Positions 1 to 5,793 of a DNA stretch of 6,038 bases are shown piece after piece (the first letter of the stretch is position 1; each line of letters begins with the position of its first letter). Made by a program: the position numbers and the translations under genes. The notes below the pieces were generated by a model. That model saw nothing but the letters and a program-made list of their open reading frames with translations, was not told the DNA's origin and made no database searches. This DNA is from Gaiellasilicea sp035556515 (lineage in GTDB: Bacteria > Actinomycetota > Thermoleophilia > Gaiellales > Gaiellaceae). The stretch covers positions 1 through 6,038 of the forward strand of contig DATMEO010000177.1 of assembly GCA_035556515.1 (NCBI GenBank), in the 5' to 3' direction.

Positions 1-384
1 GCCGAAGACGTACGTCGCGGGCGCCCCCGGGGCCGGAGCCGGTGGGACGGCAGGCTCCTGCGGCGGCTTCGGCGCCGGGCAGCCCGCGACGATCCGGCGG
101 GCGAGCGGGTTGAGCGGCGTCGGCTTGCGGGCGACGCTCCAGCGAGACACGCCGCTGGTCTTCCCTGAAGTCGCGGCGACCACCCGCCAGCCGCTTCCGG
201 CACGGGTCGCCGTGATCCGGCTGATCCGAAGCCCGCACACCGATGCCTTCGCGCGGAGGACCGCGCGGACGGCGGCGATCGCCTGCGGCTTGGTCACCGA
301 CGGCGCAGACGAGCGGGCGTTCGCGCTCGGCGCGGCCAGACAGAGTCCGATCAGAGCCGTCGCCGCAAGCGACCCGCGCGACAC
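1..384 (-). CDS. Secreted Ala/Pro-rich hypothetical protein (partial, 3' end outside window)
   Basis: I do not recognise the family. The visible part is 128 residues from a GTG start at 384. It begins with a Sec-type signal peptide: a hydrophobic stretch at about residues 5-19 (LAATALIGLCLAAP) and a probable signal peptidase I site after AxA (SANA, about residue 22). The mature part has a compact region at about 23-100 with two cysteines (CGL and AGCP) that could form a disulfide. A proline-rich linker follows (about 101-124, PKPPQEPAVPPAPAPGAP) and runs to the window edge, so another domain may lie beyond. No ATG lies in frame upstream; the first in-frame stop is the TAG ending the zinc-ribbon gene. 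GTG is therefore the sensible start, although the SD is weak. It probably belongs to the leftward small-gene cluster, 54 nt after its neighbour. An exported role is well supported; the function is unknown. Confidence 0.68.
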   Translation of the reverse strand, partial: MSRGSLAATALIGLCLAAPSANARSSAPSVTKPQAIAAVRAVLRAKASVCGLRISRITATRAGSGWRVVAATSGKTSGVSRWSVARKPTPLNPLARRIVAGCPAPKPPQEPAVPPAPAPGAPATYVFG

Positions 385-438
385 ACGCGAATCATCCCAC
401 TCGAGGTGCGAGAAGTCGATCCGCAGACGGCGTCGGCG

Positions 439-609
439 CTAGGCGGCCTGGCGCTCGCTACACCAGTCGCCGAAGGCGGCCCAGGCGTTCAGGTAGCCGG
501 CGAGCTGCGTCAGCCCGCGTGCGACCTCGACCTTGATCGAGATGACGCAGATCGGGCAGAACGGTTCTTCGGCGGAGCGGGCGGGATGATCTCCACAGCG
601 GCAGCACAT
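439..609 (-). CDS. Small zinc-ribbon protein (CxxC-x12-CxxC)
   Basis: A 56-residue protein starts at an ATG preceded by AGGAG four bases upstream, one of the clearest SD sites in the window. The N-terminus carries four cysteines in two knuckles, C2-x2-C5 (with an extra C3) and C18-P-I-C21. This is the arrangement of a minimal zinc ribbon that binds one Zn(II). The rest (about 22-56) looks like one amphipathic helix rich in aromatic residues (GYLNAWAAFGDW) with a lone C50, which could serve as a protein-interaction surface. There is no signal peptide, so it is probably cytoplasmic. GC3 is high, as in the large genes. It lies between the acidic peptide (33-nt gap) and the secreted protein (54-nt gap) in one orientation, suggesting a small operon. 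Zinc ribbons of this size are often nucleic-acid or protein adaptors; no specific function can be given. Confidence 0.75.
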   Translation of the reverse strand: MCCRCGDHPARSAEEPFCPICVISIKVEVARGLTQLAGYLNAWAAFGDWCSERQAA

Positions 610-613
610 AGTG

Positions 614-618
614 CTCCT
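614..618 (-). promoter_or_regulatory. Shine-Dalgarno site of the zinc-ribbon gene
   Basis: The minus strand reads TTAGGAGCACT followed by ATG, an AGGAG core four bases before the start codon. This fixes the start of the 56-residue zinc-ribbon protein and supports it as a real gene despite its size. Confidence 0.7.
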
Positions 619-642
619 AAAACGGCGGCGGCCGCGGATTGG

Positions 643-786
643 TTACGGGTCGAGCTCGCCGTCCTCGACGCCCTCGACCAGGGCCGTCACCGCCCAGCAG
701 GAGTCCGCCGAAACGGAGCGGTCGAGCGCTGCGAGGATCGCGTCGCGCTCCTCCTCCGGCGGCTCGGGCTCGATCGTGGCGGACAC
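643..786 (-). CDS. Small acidic protein, acyl-CoA carboxylase epsilon-like
   Basis: A 47-residue protein starts at GTG 786. The N-terminal part reads TIEPEPPEEERDAILAAL, the pattern 'PxPPeEExaAilaaL' that opens small epsilon subunits of actinobacterial acyl-CoA carboxylases. It ends with a tryptophan-containing segment (SCWAVTALVEGVEDGE), comparable to the SAWA-type tail of that family. Such subunits stabilise the biotin carboxylase/carboxyltransferase complex, but no alpha or beta subunit gene is in view, so the assignment is tentative. The frame stays open to a GTG at 834. Codons between 834 and 786 include ATT, AGT, AGG and CTA with poor GC3, whereas almost every codon from 786 on ends in G or C, so 786 is the better start. 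A TAGGCT -10-like box seven bases upstream suggests a leaderless mRNA. It is the first gene of the leftward cluster. Confidence 0.55.
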   Translation of the reverse strand: MSATIEPEPPEEERDAILAALDRSVSADSCWAVTALVEGVEDGELDP

Positions 787-793
787 GGGCCGT

Positions 794-799
794 AGCCTA
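794..799 (-). promoter_or_regulatory. Putative -10 element (TAGGCT) for leaderless transcription of the acidic-peptide gene
   Basis: The minus strand carries TAGGCT, matching the actinobacterial TANNNT -10 consensus. It ends seven bases before GTG 786, the spacing expected if transcription begins at the start codon. No good -35 hexamer lies 17 or 18 bases further upstream. This is inference from spacing and codon composition. Confidence 0.35.
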
Positions 800-898
800 G
801 TCCGACCCTTGTGACTCGGCACACGTGAAATCACCTTTTCGAGGGATTACGGGCTGTTGGCCGCCGTTCATCATCCCGAGTCCTGACGTTCCGCCAAC

Positions 899-904
899 GG
901 GAGG
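899..904 (+). promoter_or_regulatory. Shine-Dalgarno site of the WGW peptide gene
   Basis: GGGAGG lies eight bases before ATG 913, a near-ideal SD and spacing. It is the main evidence that the 35-codon reading frame is translated, because most genes here lack a clear SD. Confidence 0.65.
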
Positions 905-912
905 GCACGGAA

Positions 913-1020
913 ATGCTGCAGTGGAGAAACGGACGACTGGTTGGAGTTCTCGTCGCGCTGGCGGCTGTCGCCATGGCGATCGGGAACTGGGGTTGGGAAC
1001 GCTTCACCTGGGGTTGGTGA
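913..1020 (+). CDS. Small single-pass membrane peptide with C-terminal WGW repeats
   Basis: A 35-residue protein starts at ATG with a strong SD (GGGAGG, 8-nt spacer). It has a short basic N-terminus (MLQWRNGR), one hydrophobic helix at about residues 9-24 (LVGVLVALAAVAMAIG), and a tryptophan-rich tail in which WGW occurs twice, at 26-28 and 33-35, seven residues apart. Positive charge before the helix predicts the N-terminus inside and the aromatic tail at the outer face of the membrane. No signal-peptidase AxA site is followed by a mature domain, so it probably stays anchored. GC3 is about 71%, visibly lower than in the large genes. It lies 39 nt before the GGDEF/HD-GYP gene, in the same orientation and frame, so co-transcription is likely. 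I do not recognise a family; a membrane microprotein that modulates the downstream sensor is possible but unproven. Confidence 0.62.
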   Translation: MLQWRNGRLVGVLVALAAVAMAIGNWGWERFTWGW

Positions 1021-1057
1021 CACCGCGTTGGTAGACGCCGCGCTGGTGGGGACCGCG
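1014..1057 (+). repeat. Three-unit degenerate tandem repeat, 14-15 bp units
   Basis: Three contiguous units are seen: TTGGTGACACCGCG (1014-1027), TTGGTAGACGCCGCG (1028-1042) and CTGGTGGGGACCGCG (1043-1057). Units 1 and 2 differ by one indel and one substitution; units 2 and 3 share 10 of 15 positions. The array starts within the last codons of the WGW peptide, includes its TGA stop, and ends two bases before the GTG of the GGDEF/HD-GYP gene. It therefore fills the whole intergenic gap. It could be a remnant of short duplications or act in translation or RNA structure. Confidence 0.5.
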
Positions 1058-1059
1058 TA

Positions 1060-2877
1060 GTGAGTCCGGGGGGAAAGCTGCCCCCGCGGCTCGCGGCGGT
1101 CGTTCTGCCGGTCGGGCTGCTGGGATTCGGGGTCGCTGTAGCGGCCGCGGTCTGGTTTGCGGTCTCGCCTCGCGACCTCGCCACGCTGGCCGGGATCGCC
1201 GGGCTGCTGGCGGCGTCGACGCTCGCAGAGCGCTACCCGGTCCCGCTCGACGGGATCGACACGGGCGGCGTCTCGCTCGGCTTCGTCTTCTGCACGGCCG
1301 CGATCGTGCTCTACGGCTGGCAGGCCGGCGTCGTGGTCGGCATGGCGGCGCCGATCATGCACCTGTTCGAGCATCGCCCGCCGATCCGCGTCACCTACAA
1401 CGCGGCCGTGATGTCGATCGCCGCCGCCGTCTCGGGCACGGCGATCGCCCCGCTGCGGGGCGACGAGGCGGGGCTCGTCTTCGCGCAGGTGATCGTCGCG
1501 GCCTTCGCCTTCTACACCGTCAACCTGATCCTGATCAGCCTCGTGGTCGGCGTCAGCGCGCACAAGCCGTTCAGGACCGTCGCGCGGACGAGCGTTGCGG
1601 TTACGAGCATGCCGTTCGCGCTGATGGCGTCGGCGGCGCTGATGCTTGTGATCCTTTGGCAGCGCTCGCCCTTCCTCTCGGCCGCGCTCGTCGGGCCGCT
1701 GCTCGCAATCGCGCTCTACCAGCGCTCCACCTTTCGTGAGCTGCGCGCGATGCGCCTGGCGCTCACCGATCCGCTGACGGGGCTCGGCAACCACCGCCAC
1801 TTCCACGACCGGCTCGAGCGCGAGCTCGCCGACTCGCAGGCGCAGGGGTATCCGCTCAGCCTCTGCCTCGTCGACATCGACGACTTCAAGAAGATCAACG
1901 ACCGCTTCGGCCATCCGGGCGGCGACAAGGTGCTCGCCCAGCTGGCGACGAACCTGCGCCAGGGCGGCGAGGCGTTCCGGCTCGGCGGCGACGAGTTCGC
2001 GATCCTGCTTCCCGGCCGGGACGAGGAGGGCGCCCGCATCGCGGCCGAGGCGATCATCGAGCGGATCTCGTCCGCCGACCTACCGCCGGCCGGGCTGGCC
2101 ACCGTCAGCGCAGGCATCGCGACCGCCCCGCTCGACGACGTCGGCCGCGACGAGCTCGTGCGCCGTGCCGACAGCGCTCTCTACTGGGCGAAGGAGTACG
2201 GCAAGAACCAGACGCGGGTCTACCGGCCGGACGTGGTCGAAATCGCCGAGCTGAAGCGGCTCGCCGCCGGCCCCGACCGCGCCGCCCGCTTCCGCGCCGC
2301 CGCGAGCCTCGCGAAGGCCGTCGACGCGCGCGATGCCTATACGGGCTCGCACTCGGAGCGGGTCTCCGACCTCGCCGCCCGGATCGCGACGCGACTCGGT
2401 GTCGATCGCGAGCAGATCGAGCTGACACGCCTTGCCGCCAGCCTGCACGACCTGGGCAAGCTCGCGATCCCGGAGGAGATCCTGCGCAAGCCGGGCCCGC
2501 TCTCCGAGACCGAGCGGCTCGTGCTCGAGCGCCATCCCCAGATCGGCTATCGGATGCTCGAGAGCCTCGGTGTCGACCCCGTCGCCGACTGGGTCCTCCA
2601 TCACCACGAGCGCTGGGACGGCACCGGTTATCCCGACGCCCTCGGAGGCGAGGAGATCCCCCTCGGCGCCCGGATCATCTTCGTCGCCGACGCCTACGAC
2701 GCGATGACGTCGGACCGGGTCTACCGCGGCCGGCTCACAGACGACGAGGCGATCGCCGAGCTCGCGCGCTGCTCGGGCAGCCAGTTCGACCCCGAGGTGG
2801 TGGCGGCGCTCGCCGACGAGCTCGCGATCGGCGCGGCCTGGCCGGTCTCAGCGATCCCGGAGTCGGTACCCGCGTAG
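1060..2877 (+). CDS. Membrane GGDEF/HD-GYP hybrid protein, c-di-GMP turnover
   Basis: This 605-residue inner-membrane protein should both make and degrade c-di-GMP. Residues about 11-222 form an N-terminal membrane sensor with some seven or eight hydrophobic helices; I cannot assign it to a named MASE class. A GGDEF diguanylate cyclase domain follows (about 233-388): DPLTGLGNHRHF, metal-site aspartates in VDIDDFKKIND (D272), and an intact RLGGDEF signature (309-313). The RxxD inhibitory I-site is missing: the segment before the signature is short and reads RQGGEAF. The C-terminal HD-GYP phosphodiesterase domain (about 408-588) is complete: H431 in GSHSERV, HD dyad H463-D464 with GK, H492, HHExxDGxGYP at 515-525, and D544 in VADAYDAMTSDR. 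Y427 replaces the glutamate that I recall as a third-metal ligand in PmGH, suggesting a two-metal site. GTG 1060 is the first start after an in-frame TGA. The WGW peptide lies just upstream. Which activity dominates cannot be read from sequence. Confidence 0.95.
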   Translation: MSPGGKLPPRLAAVVLPVGLLGFGVAVAAAVWFAVSPRDLATLAGIAGLLAASTLAERYPVPLDGIDTGGVSLGFVFCTAAIVLYGWQAGVVVGMAAPIMHLFEHRPPIRVTYNAAVMSIAAAVSGTAIAPLRGDEAGLVFAQVIVAAFAFYTVNLILISLVVGVSAHKPFRTVARTSVAVTSMPFALMASAALMLVILWQRSPFLSAALVGPLLAIALYQRSTFRELRAMRLALTDPLTGLGNHRHFHDRLERELADSQAQGYPLSLCLVDIDDFKKINDRFGHPGGDKVLAQLATNLRQGGEAFRLGGDEFAILLPGRDEEGARIAAEAIIERISSADLPPAGLATVSAGIATAPLDDVGRDELVRRADSALYWAKEYGKNQTRVYRPDVVEIAELKRLAAGPDRAARFRAAASLAKAVDARDAYTGSHSERVSDLAARIATRLGVDREQIELTRLAASLHDLGKLAIPEEILRKPGPLSETERLVLERHPQIGYRMLESLGVDPVADWVLHHHERWDGTGYPDALGGEEIPLGARIIFVADAYDAMTSDRVYRGRLTDDEAIAELARCSGSQFDPEVVAALADELAIGAAWPVSAIPESVPA

Positions 2878-2893
2878 CCGCCACGCCATCGGG

Positions 2894-3892
2894 TCAGGTG
2901 GCCGCCTCCGGCCGCCGCAATGCGACCGCATGGGCGTGGAGAACGAGGGATCCGGCGATGATGAAAGGTGCGAAGTTGAGCACGTGGGCGACGACGGCGA
3001 CGCCCAACGCCTGCTCCTTCGGCACTCCGTAGGCGCTCAGCGCCACCAGCACCGCGGCCTCGAAGACGCCGACAGCCGCAGGAGACGAGGGCAGGATCAT
3101 CCCGAAGTTGACCGCGATCGCGACGAGGAGGCCCGCGACCGGCGAGAGCCCGAGCGCGAACGCGCGGAGCACGAACCACATCGACAGCCCGAGGCAGAGC
3201 CACGAGAGCGTCGTCAGCGCGATCCCGGTCGTCAGTAGCCGCCAATCGCGCAGGGCGACCAGCCCCTGTGCCAGGTTCGCGCCGGCCGCTTCGGCGCGAC
3301 TCCTGCCGACCAGCCCCAGTGCCGCGAGCGGCCGCGTTGCCGCCTGCAACGGCCGCGCGCCCCAGCGGCCGAGCATCCACGCCGCAGATGCGAGGACAAC
3401 CGTGATCGCGATCGCGATCACGAGCGCAGGCCCGAGCCACGACACCGGCGGCAGCCAGGGCACAATCGCGAAGAGGAGCAAGAGCAGGCAGAGCACGTCG
3501 AGCGCGCGCTCGAGCACGAGCGTGCCGACCGCCTCCACGCGGGACGTCCCCTGCCGTTGATTCAGGACCACGACCCGGGCGGCCTCGCCGGCTCGCGCCG
3601 GCAGGATGTTGTTGAACAGCAGTCCGACGAGCAACGCGCTCAGCGCAGCGCGGAACGGCGGCCTCGTCTCGCGTCTGAAGAGGAATCGCCACCGTAGGGC
3701 GCGGACCGTGACGCCGATCGCCAGCATCGCCAGCGCCGGCAGGAGCCACCAGTAGTTGGACTCGGCGAGCGCCTGGCGGAGCAGACCGAAGTCGACGCCG
3801 CGGATCGCGACATAGGTGAGTAGCGCGCTGACGAGAAGCCCTACCCAGAGCAGCACCGAACGTGCTCTCCGGCGGCCGGTGACCTGATACAC
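2894..3892 (-). CDS. Flippase-like integral membrane protein, LPG synthase TM / UPF0104 family
   Basis: This 332-residue polytopic protein matches the transmembrane domain family of lysylphosphatidylglycerol synthases (MprF flippase part; also AglD-like proteins). Family hallmarks include RALRWRFLF (64-72) after the second helix, NNILPARAGEAARV (94-107), an ERALD motif (129-133), and LPSSPAAVGVFEA (267-279). A final helix pair carries HVLNFAPFIIAG. About eight helices are visible, with a basic N-terminus (GRRRAR) before the first. There is no soluble aminoacyl-transferase domain, so it is not a full MprF; a role in moving or attaching a lipid-linked substrate at the membrane is inferred. The frame is open to a GTG at 3952, but that extension overlaps the divergent glycosyltransferase and has poor GC3, so GTG 3892 is preferred. 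Neither start has a convincing SD. It converges on the GGDEF/HD-GYP gene with a 16-bp gap. Confidence 0.85.
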   Translation of the reverse strand: MYQVTGRRRARSVLLWVGLLVSALLTYVAIRGVDFGLLRQALAESNYWWLLPALAMLAIGVTVRALRWRFLFRRETRPPFRAALSALLVGLLFNNILPARAGEAARVVVLNQRQGTSRVEAVGTLVLERALDVLCLLLLLFAIVPWLPPVSWLGPALVIAIAITVVLASAAWMLGRWGARPLQAATRPLAALGLVGRSRAEAAGANLAQGLVALRDWRLLTTGIALTTLSWLCLGLSMWFVLRAFALGLSPVAGLLVAIAVNFGMILPSSPAAVGVFEAAVLVALSAYGVPKEQALGVAVVAHVLNFAPFIIAGSLVLHAHAVALRRPEAAT

Positions 3893-3921
3893 GCGGGCCA
3901 GGTTGACACAATTCGCTGCCG

Positions 3922-5793
3922 GTGGCGTGGCTCGCGTTCCTTCTTGCCTCACTGACCCTCGCGGCGACCGCGTTGGCCGCCGCGTGCTCGCTCCGCCTGC
4001 GCTCGGTGCCGTCGTTCATCCTCGCCGCCTACCTCTTCGCATCGGCCGAGCTGATCGTGCTCGCCGAGGTCCTCTCGCTCGTGAGCGCGGTCGGGGCGGT
4101 TGGCTACGGCGTTGGACAGGCGGTCGTGTTCGCCGCGGCGCTCGCCGTCTGGCACAGGCGCGGCCGGCCGCGCCCGCCGCGCTTGAACGTCGACCTTCGC
4201 AGAGCGGCGCGCCGTCACCGGATCGTCACCGCGCTCGCAGCGATCGTCGGCGGCGCCGTGGTCTATCAGCTCTTCATCATCGTCGCGACGCCCCCGAACA
4301 ACTGGGACTCGATGTCCTACCACCTCCCCCGCGCCGTCGAGTGGCTCCAGCGCGGCCGCGTCGAGTACGTCCCAGACCCTGCGACCGCTCGGATCAACGC
4401 CCTTCAGCCGGGGAGCGAGCTCGAGATCCTCTGGACGTTCGCGTTCCTGGGTCGGGACACGGTCGCCGCCCTACCCCAATTGGTGGCAGAGCTCGCCTCG
4501 CTCGTCGGCGTGTACGCGATCGCTCGCCGGGTCGGATTCGACCAGGCGGCCGCTCTGTTCGCCTCGCTGCTCTCGGGGACTTTGACCCTGGTCGCGCTCC
4601 AGTCGGTGACGACACAGAACGACCTCCTTGCGGCGTCCTTCGTCGTCGCGGCTGCCGCACTCGTCCTCGGCCGTAGCCGCACCGAGGTGTGGCTCGCAGC
4701 GCTCGCGCTGGGGCTCGCGCTCGCAACGAAGCTGACGGCGATCTACGCGTTTCCGCTGCTGCTCGTGCTCGCCGCCGTCGTGTTGCCGCGCCGGCGGCTT
4801 GCCGAAGCCTGCGCTGCGACGATCGCCGCAATCGCCGCCGTCGGAGCGTACGGCTACGTGCTCAACCTGGTCGAGACCGACAGACCCCTCGGCGACCCGG
4901 CCGCGACCGAGCCGTACCGACCCGCCGAGATCACGTGGGACGGCACGATCTCGACTGTCGCGCGGGTCGGCTACCGCTTCTTCGATCTCTCGGGCCTGCA
5001 CGCGAAGACCGTCGTCGCCGACGCGATCGAGAGCGCGGGCAGGACGGTCTTCGACGTCCTCGGGATCGAGCCGAACCCGCCGGAGTCGACCGCCGCCCTG
5101 CGGTTCGACTTCTCCGTCGGCCAGTCGTCGAGCGAGGACATCTCGTACTTCGGTCCACTCGGCCCTCTGCTGCTCTTCCCGCTCTCGTTCGGCTTCATCG
5201 TCTGGACGCTCGTTCGCCGACGGCGGTGGGAGCGTCTTCCGTTGGCGCTTGCCCTGCCGCTGACCGCGGTCGCGCTTGCCTTGACGTACCGCTACAACAT
5301 CTGGGTCGGCCGCTTCCTGATCACGCCGGTGCTGCTGACGATGCCGCTGGCCGCCGTCGTCTACCGCAGGCGGCCAATGGCGGCCGGGCTCGCGGTCATC
5401 GGTGCCGTGACGCTCTTCGCCGCGCATGCCTACAACGGGGCGAAGCCGACCGGTCTGGACGGGACACGGGCTGTTTGGGCGCTCTCACGTGCGGAAGCAC
5501 AGGCGCAGACCCGGCGCGAGATGGAGCGGACAATCGAGGCGATCGAGCGCGAGATTCCACGCAACGCCCGGGTCGGATTCACGCGCCTGCCCGAGTGGAG
5601 CTATCCGCTCTACGGCCCCAACCTGGAGCGCCGTCTCGTGCCACTCGCACGCGCTGACCCCCTGGGCGCCGCCGACGGCCTCGGCCTGGACTGGGTCGTC
5701 ACCGGCGTGCCTGTTGCGCGCGCGTCGGTGGACGGAGGCTGGAGCGAGACGCATTTCGAAGACTCGGGCTGGACGATCTACGAACGCCGCTAA
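3922..5793 (+). CDS. GT-C membrane glycosyltransferase, GT39/ArnT-like
   Basis: This 623-residue polytopic protein resembles GT-C transferases that use polyprenyl-phosphate sugars at the outer face of the membrane. Two N-terminal helices come first, then a basic loop (about 79-100) and a helix at about 101-121. The first external loop, NNWDSMSYHLPRA, carries the acidic residue D129 where GT-C enzymes keep their catalytic Asp, with H134 nearby. Further marks are TTQNDLLAASF (230-240), ATKLTA (268-273) after a helix, a long external loop at about 318-412 ending SSSEDISYFGPLG, and YNIWVGRFL (458-466). A soluble C-terminal region (about 525-623) should lie outside. GTG 3922 is the first start after an in-frame TGA and has no SD; CACAAT nine bases upstream might be a -10 for a leaderless transcript. 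Donor and acceptor are unknown. Divergence from the flippase-like gene suggests a shared envelope-glycan or lipid role. Confidence 0.8.
   Translation: MAWLAFLLASLTLAATALAAACSLRLRSVPSFILAAYLFASAELIVLAEVLSLVSAVGAVGYGVGQAVVFAAALAVWHRRGRPRPPRLNVDLRRAARRHRIVTALAAIVGGAVVYQLFIIVATPPNNWDSMSYHLPRAVEWLQRGRVEYVPDPATARINALQPGSELEILWTFAFLGRDTVAALPQLVAELASLVGVYAIARRVGFDQAAALFASLLSGTLTLVALQSVTTQNDLLAASFVVAAAALVLGRSRTEVWLAALALGLALATKLTAIYAFPLLLVLAAVVLPRRRLAEACAATIAAIAAVGAYGYVLNLVETDRPLGDPAATEPYRPAEITWDGTISTVARVGYRFFDLSGLHAKTVVADAIESAGRTVFDVLGIEPNPPESTAALRFDFSVGQSSSEDISYFGPLGPLLLFPLSFGFIVWTLVRRRRWERLPLALALPLTAVALALTYRYNIWVGRFLITPVLLTMPLAAVVYRRRPMAAGLAVIGAVTLFAAHAYNGAKPTGLDGTRAVWALSRAEAQAQTRREMERTIEAIEREIPRNARVGFTRLPEWSYPLYGPNLERRLVPLARADPLGAADGLGLDWVVTGVPVARASVDGGWSETHFEDSGWTIYERR

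Noticed and set aside
110..442. Plus-strand open frame of 110 codons
   Set aside because: It is the antisense of the secreted protein, has no SD, and has a shadow-like Arg/Ala composition; the minus strand gives a signal peptide instead.
406..795. Plus-strand open frame of 129 codons
   Set aside because: It lies opposite the zinc-ribbon and acidic-peptide genes, which have an SD, cysteine motifs and consistent GC3; the plus frame has none of these.
809..835. CRP-like or inverted repeat TGTGA...TCACC in the divergent spacer
   Set aside because: The half-sites are about 15 bases apart rather than six and match over only four or five bases; this is not enough to call an operator.
787..912. Promoter for the WGW peptide/GGDEF gene pair in the divergent spacer
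   Set aside because: No hexamer pair with proper spacing was seen on the plus strand; a promoter is expected here but cannot be placed.
987..1017. G-quadruplex formed by the TGGGGTTGG repeats
   Set aside because: One tract has only two G and one loop is long; the G runs are explained by WGW codons.
871..1914. Minus-strand open frame of 347 codons
   Set aside because: The product is Arg/Asp/Glu low-complexity, typical of the antisense of a GC-rich gene, and lies opposite the GGDEF/HD-GYP gene with its clear motifs.
2878..2915. Rho-independent terminator between the convergent genes
   Set aside because: Only 4-5 bp stems (such as GCCAC/GTGGC with a 13-nt loop) and no T-run on either strand.
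3903..3908. TTGACA as a -35 box for the glycosyltransferase gene
   Set aside because: The -10 at standard spacing would fall at about 3926-3931 inside the gene and reads CGTGGC-like sequence, which is not a -10 element.
2721..4019. Minus-strand open frame of 432 codons
   Set aside because: It is a different frame over the flippase-like gene; the product is Arg/Ala/Gly-rich without family motifs or membrane segments.
4471..5427. Minus-strand open frame of 318 codons
   Set aside because: It is the antisense of the glycosyltransferase, with Arg/Glu/Asp low-complexity shadow composition.
4689..5657. Plus-strand open frame of 322 codons
   Set aside because: It is an alternate frame inside the glycosyltransferase, Arg-rich, with no SD and no domain.
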